Of a stretch of DNA of 61,633 nucleotides, positions 18,037-26,724 are shown in pieces. Position numbers and translations under genes: made by a program. The stretch spans positions 1 through 61,633 of the forward strand of contig JAQTQX010000026.1 in assembly GCA_028712075.1 (NCBI GenBank), given 5' to 3'. Source of the stretch: Desulfuromonadaceae bacterium. GTDB taxonomy: Bacteria; Desulfobacterota; Desulfuromonadia; Geobacterales; Pseudopelobacteraceae. The notes below the pieces were generated by a model. That model was given only the letters and a program-made list of their open reading frames with translations. It was not told the DNA's origin and searched no databases. Position 1 is the first letter of the stretch. The number at the start of each line of letters is the position of its first letter.

Positions 18037-19836
18037 TTAGAATGTACGACCGGATTCCCACAATTTTTGGCGCAGTCCGGAGTGCCGTTGGATACTTTTT
18101 CCTGATGCTGTGACAAAGATTTCATCCGTACACCACAGCTCTGCTGCAATGCGTGCCCGGGTCAATCCGGTGTAGATGATTTCCCGCGTCAGAATCGGGC
18201 TATTCGCCGGCGGCAGTATCAGCACTACCTTTTCAAATTCCGACCCCTGGCTCTTATGCACCGTCATGGCGAACACCGTTTCGTGCGCCGGCAGTCGATG
18301 GGGTAAAATTTTCCGTACTGCGTCGTCAGATGCCGGAAAACATACCGAGATCCCCCCTTCGCAAGCAGGATCATGGAGAGCAATGCCGATATCGCCATTA
18401 AACAGCTTGAGGGTGTAGTCGTTAACCGTTACCATGACCGGTCGACCGTGATACCACTGTTTATCGGGCTTGATCACACCCACATCCGCCAGGCAGGTTT
18501 CAATCAAAATATTGATATGGTCTACACCATAGAGGCCGTTCCGCACTGCGCAGAGTACCCTGAACCGGTCAAATCCCTTCAACACCTCATCCGGATTATC
18601 GTACTGCAGGTAATCAGCGAATCCTGCAACGACCACCTCCGCCAATTTTTTCTGCAGCGCATCCCGCTGCGGCGTCGTACAGAACGTCAGCTCACCAATG
18701 GTGCCAGCTTTCATGTCGGCCAGGACTGATGCAGCAGTGCCGTCGTTGATGGCTCTGCTGACCAGACCAATCCCGCTGTTTTCTCCAAAGCGGTAATTCT
18801 TCTGCAGTACGACCACGGAGTCGGCAAGAGCCGGGACATCGTTCCCTACACAGCTTGTATCAATGGTGCATCCGGCAGTGTCAGCAATAAACTTCCGGAA
18901 TACCTCTGAATAGCCATATCCCGCAATGCACATATCGCCAAGCACGGCACCCGCTTCGACAGATGCGAGCTGGTCACGATCACCCAGAAGGATCAAGCGG
19001 GTGCCCGGTGCAAGTGCATCAACAAGTTTGGCCAAAAGAGCGAGCGGGACCATGGATGCCTCGTCGATTACCACCGCTTCAAAGGGGAGCGGGTTGTCGG
19101 CGTTATGCCTGAAACGGCATGAGTTCGGAATAACGCCGAGCAGACGCTGAAGCGTTGACACATCCGCCGGCATATTCCCGGCAGCTGCCGCACACGCATC
19201 CAACTCTTTGCCGGCACCGCAGATCGACTCTTTCAGCCGTGCCGCAGCCTTGCCCGTTGGAGCCGCCAGACCGATCCGCATGCGGCTCCCCCTGGCCTGT
19301 TCAAGAAGCAGCGCAATAATTTTGATGACCGTGGTGGTCTTGCCGGTGCCGGGGCCGCCGGAAATAACGGTTAACCTGTTCCTTACAGCGGCGGAGGCAG
19401 CTATCCGCTGCCAATCAGGGTTTTCGGCCATGGCAGGAAACAACCGGGAAAGACCACTCTTGAGAAGCTCCTCGTCTATTTCCGGCTGGTTCGCCGCCAT
19501 CGCGATGAGAGACTTCGCCAGATCATGCTCATACTTCCAGTAGCGATAGAGATAGAGGCGGTTCGCTTCATCCAGGATCAGCGGGCAGTACTCACCCGGT
19601 CGGCCGACCGCTTTTGCAGTGCGCAAAACTGCTGCAGACATTTCTACGTCGGCGCTGCCACACAGATCCGCCAGATCAATGCAGATATTGCCCTGCCCGA
19701 CTGCAGAACTGGCACATACCGCGGCCGTCCGGAGAATATCGGTCGCAGCATCTTCCCTGCGGCAGACAAAATCGGCAAAAACCGTATCTATGTCACGTAT
19801 CTGAAGATCCTGCCTCATGTCATACATCCCCAACAT
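18037..19836 (-). CDS. recD: RecD, alpha subunit of exodeoxyribonuclease V
   Basis: A 599-residue superfamily 1B helicase. The Walker A motif is ISGGPGTGKTTT (Lys166), with downstream motifs VVIDEASMVPLALLAKLVDA and LILLGDRDQLASVEAGAVLG and a C-terminal FAMTVHKSQGSEF with GLTRAR. RecD is the 5'-3' motor of RecBCD, which processes double-strand breaks and degrades linear foreign DNA. It overlaps the 3' end of recB by 17 bases. Starts at 19836, 19827 and 19818 are all possible; the last has GGGGA eight bases upstream. Confidence 0.95.
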   Translation of the reverse strand: MLGMYDMRQDLQIRDIDTVFADFVCRREDAATDILRTAAVCASSAVGQGNICIDLADLCGSADVEMSAAVLRTAKAVGRPGEYCPLILDEANRLYLYRYWKYEHDLAKSLIAMAANQPEIDEELLKSGLSRLFPAMAENPDWQRIAASAAVRNRLTVISGGPGTGKTTTVIKIIALLLEQARGSRMRIGLAAPTGKAAARLKESICGAGKELDACAAAAGNMPADVSTLQRLLGVIPNSCRFRHNADNPLPFEAVVIDEASMVPLALLAKLVDALAPGTRLILLGDRDQLASVEAGAVLGDMCIAGYGYSEVFRKFIADTAGCTIDTSCVGNDVPALADSVVVLQKNYRFGENSGIGLVSRAINDGTAASVLADMKAGTIGELTFCTTPQRDALQKKLAEVVVAGFADYLQYDNPDEVLKGFDRFRVLCAVRNGLYGVDHINILIETCLADVGVIKPDKQWYHGRPVMVTVNDYTLKLFNGDIGIALHDPACEGGISVCFPASDDAVRKILPHRLPAHETVFAMTVHKSQGSEFEKVVLILPPANSPILTREIIYTGLTRARIAAELWCTDEIFVTASGKSIQRHSGLRQKLWESGRTF

Positions 19837-22800
19837 TGATGAGGCATTGCGTGAGGCCTTGTATCAATGCGGCATCAGGTTTGTCATAATAAATACCGTT
19901 ACCCGGGTGAGCGTTGTCAATTCCGCGCAGGAACAGGTAAAATACACCGCCGAAATGCGTTTCATACCGGTAATCAGAGATGCGCCGCTCCAGATGGCGA
20001 TTGACCGCGACGGTGTAGAGGAGATACTGGAGCGGATAGAGCTTACGCTCCATCTCGCGCGCCAGGCTGTCGGAGTTGTACTGTTCCGACTGACTTCCCA
20101 GGTGGTTCGATTTCCAGTCAACAATGTAGTATCTGCCGCCATGGCAGAAAACCAGATCAACGAAACCGAGCAGCATCCCTTTTACGCGTTGAAAATTGAG
20201 TCGTTCAGCCATCCGTGCCAAATCTACCGGCACCGAAATGCCATATCTTCTGAAAAAGCCGGTCAGCAATTGTGGATCCAGAGCCTTCAAGGGGAAGTAA
20301 AATTCCATTTCCTGTATCCAGCTGCCGGGCTGGAGCTCTGACAATCTGACGCCGGGGGACAGTTCAGCCTCAAGAACGCCGGTGAGCATCCTGTCGACCA
20401 TATCAGTATAGGTGACACCAAACAGAGAGTTTTCGAGCAGTCTGGCAACCAGTTTTTTGCGCTGTTCCGCAGTGTGAGAGGCAAAATCGACTTTTTCAAA
20501 TACCGAATGCAGAAACGTACCGGGGTTGGCTCCTTTGGGAAAGGCAAGAATGGAACTTTCATCATACGGCTCATCACCTCCATCCTGAGCGGCCGTATCG
20601 CTGCTGTCGTGATCCGGCAGTTCGGGTGGCAGCGCATGACTGTCGGCCAGAGAGGAGAAGCTCGCCACTCTCCAGTCCGCTTCAATCGTTCCGGTCATGG
20701 TTCGACACGTCAGTCGGTCTTTTGTTCCCACCCTGCCCGGCAGTTCAGTGGCTGGCACTCCGGCGGGGTCCAGGGTCAGGTGTATCAGCCCTGCAGATGC
20801 AATCGATTGCAGTTTCTCGATCATGGCACTGTCTACAATAGTATCCATTATCTTCACCAGCTCATGATACGCAGAAGAATCCGCCGATTTCGGGGCGGCA
20901 TGCAGTAGATAGGCAAGCGCGGAGCTTTCCGCATACCGAAAGCGCCCCCATGCGACATAACAGCGATATTTGGCACGGGTCAATGCGACGTACAGCAGGC
21001 GGATATTCTCCGCCAGCCCTTCATCCAGAGCCGCCCGGTGATGCTGGTCGTATTTGTCAGAGCCGAAATCCTCCACCAGGTCGAATCCTTCATGCGCCAC
21101 AACCGTACCGCCATTATCGACGACCCCTCCCCACAGGAACGGGCAAAACACAATCGGAAACTCAAGCCCCTTGCTGACGTGGATTGTGAGAATCTTGACC
21201 GCCTTTTCGTCAGATTCGAGCCTGATCTGCTGTTCTTCACCCTCCGGCGGCGCGGCGACCTGCTCGCTCAACCAGCTGAAAAGTGCATCGACCCCCAGCT
21301 GTGCCGCAGCTGCCTGTGCATGCAGCAGTTCGCCGCACTGAAGCAGATTGGTGATACTGCGCTCCCCTCCCGGGAGTGACAGAAGCCGGTAGCGAACAGT
21401 TTCGGCATCAAGGAACGCACGAAACATGACGGTAAATCCGTAATGTTTCCAGAGATCATGGTACTCCCTGAACGAGGTGAGACGCCGTTCCCACTCTGCC
21501 TCACCATCCGCTGTAAAGGTGCGTGCAATCTCAGTGGCGGTCGCTCCGATGATGCCGGTCGCCATGGCGGTTCTGACGCGTCTCTCGTTACCCGGCTCTG
21601 ACAGGGCGGCCAGCACCGTCCGCAGCTCGAGCGCTTCCGGTGTCTGGAACACACTTAGCTCGCTCCGCACAACCGCCGGAATCCCCCGGCTTTGCAGGGC
21701 GTCATATATCAACCGTGCCTGCTTATGACCCCGCACGATAACTGCGATATCGCCGGGAACAACCTCTCTGTCGCCAATGGTAACACTTCCCTCGGCGGCA
21801 TCGCTGAGCAGCCCGGCAATCTCGTTCGTCACGGCTGCCACGATGGCGGACTGTGCCCTGCCGATGGTAATGCACTTTTTCTCCGTCGGCTCCCGCTGGA
21901 AAAACCAGATCTGCAGGGGCGAGGCGTCCCGCTCTCCCGGATGAATCTCCAGCTGTTCCTGTGCTGACGTTTCAGGAGCGGAAACTTCCGGATAAGAGAG
22001 GCCGTCAATCACCAGTGGGCACTCCCTGTTCAGGCTGAACAGCCGGTTGACCGCTTCAATCAGTTTCCCGGACGAGCGCCAATTATGCGTCATGGTGTGC
22101 TGATGCTCTTTTTGTACATCTTCCCTGGCTTCAAGATATGCGTAGATATCAGCGCCACGGAAACTGTAAATTGCCTGTTTCGGGTCGCCGATCAGGAACA
22201 GCGGCACAGCACCCTCTTTGAACACGCTGCGAAAGATTTTATACTGAATCTGGTCGGTGTCCTGAAATTCATCAATCAAGGCCGCCCGGTACTTCCCGCG
22301 CATGCGCTCCGCCAGCACCACTCCGCCTGAACCACTTAGTGCTCGGTGGAGATCTGACAGCAGGTCATCAAAAAAACGGACATTCAAGGCAGCCTTTCGC
22401 TCCGGAAGCCGCTGTTTCGCAAAGGTAAGCAGCTCCGCATGAACGACTGTGACCATTTTATCAAGATGACCGGACAGCTCGTCCCAGGTGGTGAACAACA
22501 GATGCGCCGGAGGATCATCCTTTTTAAGGCGGTTCTCCCGCATGTAGCGTGCGGTCAGCTTTCTCCAACCATCAAATAACGCAAACGGGTTCCCCTGGCT
22601 GACGTAGGAATCCATCCCCTCAAGCAGCACCGGCAGCGCATCATCGCGGTAATGTCTCTGGTTTCTGCTCAAACCGGGGTGAGTAAGGAGAATCTGCCCG
22701 ATTTCGGTGCGCCTGGTCAGCCACACGCCGCAGACGTGCCGGTACACTGTACTGCAGCCGGTTCTGATTGCATCAATTTCTGCGGGGGTAAATTCGGGGA

Positions 22801-23404
22801 TGATTCTGAGCGCCGGATTGGTCAGTTTTCCTTTGAGAAACCCGACAAATTTTTCCGGCGACCACCTCTCTGTTTCTGCCAGCGGCAAGAACGGGGCGTC
22901 AGGAACAAAAAATCTGGTTCTCCAGAAATCGTCCACAATCTGACGGATCAGCGGTCTCTGATCCGAGACCAGCTCAGTTTCAAAGAGTGAACCGCTTTCA
23001 AAAGCGTTCTCCTGCAGTACCCGGCTGCAAAAACCGTGAATGGTCGATATCGCTGCGCAATCAAATGTCTGCAGGGCCAGTTCAAGACGCAACAACGCAG
23101 TTTCATGCCCCGGCCACCCGGGATGTGCCGGAGACATCAGCTCCAGTAAAAAGGGGTCTTTTGTCGCACGGCCGGCGGCAGCATCCCGGGCTTCGCGCAG
23201 GCGCCTTCTGATCCGGTCACGCAGTTCCTTCGTGGCCGCCTCGGTAAAGGTTACCACGAGAATATTCTCCGTTCTGTACCGCTCGTTCTCGACCACAAGC
23301 CGCACGTAGAGTGATGCAATGGCGTATGTCTTGCCGGTGCCGGCGCTGGCCTCAATCAGATTGCAGCCTGAGGGATCAATGGCAAGAGTGTCGAACGCGT
23401 TCAT
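19820..23404 (-). CDS. recB: RecB, beta subunit of exodeoxyribonuclease V
   Basis: A 1194-residue UvrD-type helicase-nuclease. Walker A is at residues 18-26 (EASAGTGKT). Helicase motifs include LIDEFQDTDQIQYKIFRSVF, LIGDPKQAIYSFRGADIYAY, LTIHVSKGLEFPIVFCP and YVALTRAKYRCYVAWG. The C-terminal RecB nuclease domain is intact, with GFVDLVFCHGGRYYIVDWKS containing the catalytic Asp and Lys. It is the 3'-5' motor and the only nuclease of RecBCD. The ATG overlaps the recC stop by four bases. Confidence 0.96.
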   Translation of the reverse strand: MNAFDTLAIDPSGCNLIEASAGTGKTYAIASLYVRLVVENERYRTENILVVTFTEAATKELRDRIRRRLREARDAAAGRATKDPFLLELMSPAHPGWPGHETALLRLELALQTFDCAAISTIHGFCSRVLQENAFESGSLFETELVSDQRPLIRQIVDDFWRTRFFVPDAPFLPLAETERWSPEKFVGFLKGKLTNPALRIIPEFTPAEIDAIRTGCSTVYRHVCGVWLTRRTEIGQILLTHPGLSRNQRHYRDDALPVLLEGMDSYVSQGNPFALFDGWRKLTARYMRENRLKKDDPPAHLLFTTWDELSGHLDKMVTVVHAELLTFAKQRLPERKAALNVRFFDDLLSDLHRALSGSGGVVLAERMRGKYRAALIDEFQDTDQIQYKIFRSVFKEGAVPLFLIGDPKQAIYSFRGADIYAYLEAREDVQKEHQHTMTHNWRSSGKLIEAVNRLFSLNRECPLVIDGLSYPEVSAPETSAQEQLEIHPGERDASPLQIWFFQREPTEKKCITIGRAQSAIVAAVTNEIAGLLSDAAEGSVTIGDREVVPGDIAVIVRGHKQARLIYDALQSRGIPAVVRSELSVFQTPEALELRTVLAALSEPGNERRVRTAMATGIIGATATEIARTFTADGEAEWERRLTSFREYHDLWKHYGFTVMFRAFLDAETVRYRLLSLPGGERSITNLLQCGELLHAQAAAAQLGVDALFSWLSEQVAAPPEGEEQQIRLESDEKAVKILTIHVSKGLEFPIVFCPFLWGGVVDNGGTVVAHEGFDLVEDFGSDKYDQHHRAALDEGLAENIRLLYVALTRAKYRCYVAWGRFRYAESSALAYLLHAAPKSADSSAYHELVKIMDTIVDSAMIEKLQSIASAGLIHLTLDPAGVPATELPGRVGTKDRLTCRTMTGTIEADWRVASFSSLADSHALPPELPDHDSSDTAAQDGGDEPYDESSILAFPKGANPGTFLHSVFEKVDFASHTAEQRKKLVARLLENSLFGVTYTDMVDRMLTGVLEAELSPGVRLSELQPGSWIQEMEFYFPLKALDPQLLTGFFRRYGISVPVDLARMAERLNFQRVKGMLLGFVDLVFCHGGRYYIVDWKSNHLGSQSEQYNSDSLAREMERKLYPLQYLLYTVAVNRHLERRISDYRYETHFGGVFYLFLRGIDNAHPGNGIYYDKPDAALIQGLTQCLINVGDV

Positions 23405-26400
23405 TGCTCCCCCTCCAGATGCTGAAGGTAGCTGGTGAATACTTTCGATGCGATCGCTGCAAACGCACCGTCCAACGGAGATACATCACCAAAACAAAGC
23501 CTGTAGCCGGGATCATCGCTTTCGGGATACCGCTCGTTATGCCATTCTGCGGCGGCCGCAGTCAGCGTTCCTTTTTTCGCATACGCAAGAGACGAGCGCG
23601 GGAAGAAGTGCAGCGGCAGTGTCAACCCCTGCCAATACAGACGTAACAATTCTTCAAGACTATTTTTGCTGTCTGCAACCGGTCGGAGGGCAACGGTCTC
23701 ATTCAGCATGATCAGCGTGCTCTTCTTCGGATACCCTTCATCAGCAACGGCGTTGAGAATGAGATGCTCAAGCCAGAGTTTCACCTGATCCTTTGCTGAC
23801 AGTTTTGAGCTGCGAAACCGTAGCAGCCGCTCCGGCAGTAGCGTGTTAATCCTCCCGTAAAGCCTGAACTCGCCTATCGTCAAATCAACGTCAAGCGGCG
23901 GCAGGAATGTCTGCCCGGCGATGGAATCGAGCACCTTCCCGGCAATTACGGCAGCCTCTGCCGCCAGCTTTTCGAAGACCGCGTCTCCCTGTCCGGCGGG
24001 CGGCAGAACACCGCGAGCGCGCACGACCGGAAGCAGTTCGTTCGCGTCATGCCCGTTGAGCAGATACGCCAGCAGCTCTTTTTTGATGCCGTACGCCTGA
24101 AGGCTGTCGAGTTCAAACAGTTCGCGCTCTTCAAGAGGGGCCGCGGCCTGTTCAGGTCTGATGCCGAGTCGCTGCCGCAGTATAGAGGCTGCCGGATTCT
24201 CGAAAAATTTCAGTAAATCGGCGATACGAAGCTCGCGGAACGCGTTGTCCGGCTCCGGCAGGGGTCCGGTAAAAAAGTGCGGGCGGTATGTGCCGTGCGC
24301 CAAAAGCCCTGTTGCTGCGTGCAGATTTTCCGGCGAATAGCTGAAAAAGTGTGGACTCTTCCCGTCAAAATATGCCGGACTGAATGGCTGGAGCCGGTGC
24401 ATAACCAGAAGACTCGTATGAAGCAGACCATCTCCGCGTGTATAGCCGCGATCAAGAAAATCAAGCAGCTCGCTGACCAGAACGGATGGCGGAATGATAC
24501 TGTTGTCACGAATGCTGAGCCCGATATAACTGACATACAACCGTTCCCGGGCAGAGAGAAGCGCCTCAAGGAATAGGTAGTGGTCTTCGTCACGCAACGA
24601 GCGGTCACCCGGCCTTGGCTGAGCGGGAATAATGTCAAAACCGGGTGATCTGCTCTGACGGGGAAACGAGCCGTCATTCATGCCGAGCAGTGCCACCACT
24701 TTTGCCGGGATGCTTCTCATGGGCAGCATGGCGCAGAAGGTCACCTTGCCGGAGAGAAACCCGATTCCGGCTCCTTCATCATCCAGGCGCTTTCGGAGCC
24801 ATGCCCGGATAACATCCAGACTGACCTCCCCTGAATAGCCGGAAAGTGTGACAATTTGCTCCAGTGAATCGACCACTTTCACCACGGTGTCATATTCACG
24901 AACATCCTGGTCAGACGGAGTAAAGAAGTCCCTCAGAATATGATGGAGTGTCTCTTTCCACCGGGCCAGCAATCTCGGCCTGGCGAGATCACCTGCAACG
25001 ACATGAAGGGCTGTGACGAAGCGGACAAAGTGGCCGAGAACCGTAGCAGCGTCCCCCTCCATATTGTCAAACGGCAGAATGCCGTCAAAAAGGGTTCCTC
25101 CCTCCCGCTGTCCAGAAGTATCAGAAGACATCGCATAGCCGAACACCAGCCGTTCGAGCCCGGCCATCCAGCTCCCCTCCGCATACCCCGGTAACCCGAG
25201 TACACTCCGATCATGCCCGCTCATGCCCCAGGTTATGCGGGTTTCCTCGAGCCAGTTCCTGACGAGGTCACTATCCTCCCGGGACATATCAAAACAGCGG
25301 CATACCGGTTCTGATGCCAGTATATCGATCACCTCCGGCGCGGTAAAACGTCCACCCGGAAGGGCAAGAATCGCCAGCAAAGCATCCCCCACCCTCCCCT
25401 CACTGCGCATCGACCGGTCGGCGATGGTGAAAGGGATACGACGCTTCTGATCCTGCCCTCCTGAAAAGACCGCAGATATGTATGACGAGTAGCTTTCAAT
25501 ATCGGGCGTCATGACGATAATGTCGCGCGGCGCCAACCCGTCAATCTCGGCAAACATCAGGAGCAGCTGATCGTGCAGGACCTCGACCTCACGCATCGGG
25601 CTGTGGCACGCATGTACGGAAATTGAACAGTCATCGGGAGCAACGGTAATTTTAGTATCGGGTGCGGCATTGACCAGGTTGAGGATGCCGTCCTGGAGAG
25701 AAGACAACAGAGAAGTACCGCCGGATTCGTGGTATTCATCCTGTTCTGTATTAAACGGGGCGTCACAGCTGAGGATCAGATTGCTGAAATTTTTTCCCAG
25801 CCCGCCAAGTGAAGCGAGCAGGGCATTGCCCTCTTCCGCTGCGGCATTAAATTCCCTGTTCTGCCGTGCTCCGGACCGGGCAGCGACAATATCACCCCAG
25901 TACTCTCTGCACGGGCTCAATACGAAGAAATGTACTTCTACACATGAGGCAATTGCAGCAAATACTTCCAGATGAAAGACGGGAAGGTATGAGAGACCAA
26001 ACACCAGAATCCGGGGCGGAAACAGCGAGACGTCAATCTGGCCTTTAGCCAGGCGAGAAAGGAACTCCGCCTTGACGTGAGCGCGATGAAATGTTCCCGC
26101 GGTGCCTGCAAGTTCCTTCCAGAGAATTGCCTGCCAGCCACCGTCATATCCCGCTTCCCAACGCTGCAGCACGTCTCCTCGATATAACGTGTACTGGTCA
26201 AAAGTATCCGCAATTTTTGCCGCAAGCTGGTACAGTTTGAGAGCACGGTTCTGACCGGTCAGATATGTCCGCAACTCCTTGAATTCCGGCCTCTCCAGTA
26301 ATTGCTCCAGTTGATCAATGACTCTCCAGGTTGCTATGTCCGGTGCGAATGATTCCGAAACAGTGACATCCGGCATCGTAGCCGTAAACAGCCCCTGCAC

Positions 26401-26604
26401 AAACTTGTTCGGAAACGGGAAAGCGCCGTTCCCCCACACGCCGAACTTTTTTGCCAGTTCCATGGAAATCCAGCGTGCCATCCCCCGGCTTTGGACCACC
26501 ACGGTTTCCGGGGACAGCACCGGTCCGACCGGAACGGCAAGAACTCCGGCCAGGTGATCCAGCACTGTTTCCATGCGATTTGAGGTGTGAATGGTTATGG
26601 GCAT
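23401..26604 (-). CDS. recC: RecC, gamma subunit of exodeoxyribonuclease V
   Basis: A 1067-residue protein (start ATG at 26604, with GGGAG seven bases upstream; the longer frame begins with TTG at 26610). The N-terminus (ITIHTSNRMETVLDHLAGVL), VVVQSRGMARWISMELAKKF and PREVEVLHDQLL-like helicase-fold segments (here SPMREVEVLHDQLLLMFAEI) are typical of RecC, the inactive helicase that recognises Chi and splits the duplex. It is the first gene of the recC-recB-recD operon. The Chi sequence of this organism cannot be inferred from one window. Confidence 0.94.
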   Translation of the reverse strand: MPITIHTSNRMETVLDHLAGVLAVPVGPVLSPETVVVQSRGMARWISMELAKKFGVWGNGAFPFPNKFVQGLFTATMPDVTVSESFAPDIATWRVIDQLEQLLERPEFKELRTYLTGQNRALKLYQLAAKIADTFDQYTLYRGDVLQRWEAGYDGGWQAILWKELAGTAGTFHRAHVKAEFLSRLAKGQIDVSLFPPRILVFGLSYLPVFHLEVFAAIASCVEVHFFVLSPCREYWGDIVAARSGARQNREFNAAAEEGNALLASLGGLGKNFSNLILSCDAPFNTEQDEYHESGGTSLLSSLQDGILNLVNAAPDTKITVAPDDCSISVHACHSPMREVEVLHDQLLLMFAEIDGLAPRDIIVMTPDIESYSSYISAVFSGGQDQKRRIPFTIADRSMRSEGRVGDALLAILALPGGRFTAPEVIDILASEPVCRCFDMSREDSDLVRNWLEETRITWGMSGHDRSVLGLPGYAEGSWMAGLERLVFGYAMSSDTSGQREGGTLFDGILPFDNMEGDAATVLGHFVRFVTALHVVAGDLARPRLLARWKETLHHILRDFFTPSDQDVREYDTVVKVVDSLEQIVTLSGYSGEVSLDVIRAWLRKRLDDEGAGIGFLSGKVTFCAMLPMRSIPAKVVALLGMNDGSFPRQSRSPGFDIIPAQPRPGDRSLRDEDHYLFLEALLSARERLYVSYIGLSIRDNSIIPPSVLVSELLDFLDRGYTRGDGLLHTSLLVMHRLQPFSPAYFDGKSPHFFSYSPENLHAATGLLAHGTYRPHFFTGPLPEPDNAFRELRIADLLKFFENPAASILRQRLGIRPEQAAAPLEERELFELDSLQAYGIKKELLAYLLNGHDANELLPVVRARGVLPPAGQGDAVFEKLAAEAAVIAGKVLDSIAGQTFLPPLDVDLTIGEFRLYGRINTLLPERLLRFRSSKLSAKDQVKLWLEHLILNAVADEGYPKKSTLIMLNETVALRPVADSKNSLEELLRLYWQGLTLPLHFFPRSSLAYAKKGTLTAAAAEWHNERYPESDDPGYRLCFGDVSPLDGAFAAIASKVFTSYLQHLEGEQ

Positions 26605-26724
26605 GCCCAATCTCCCGATAATGGCAGCTACTCAAGCGAACTCTTGAAGTACAAAACGTTACTTCACCGTGCAAAAACATACACAGTCAAACCGGGTACG
26701 TCAAACGAGGAATGCCGAACAATG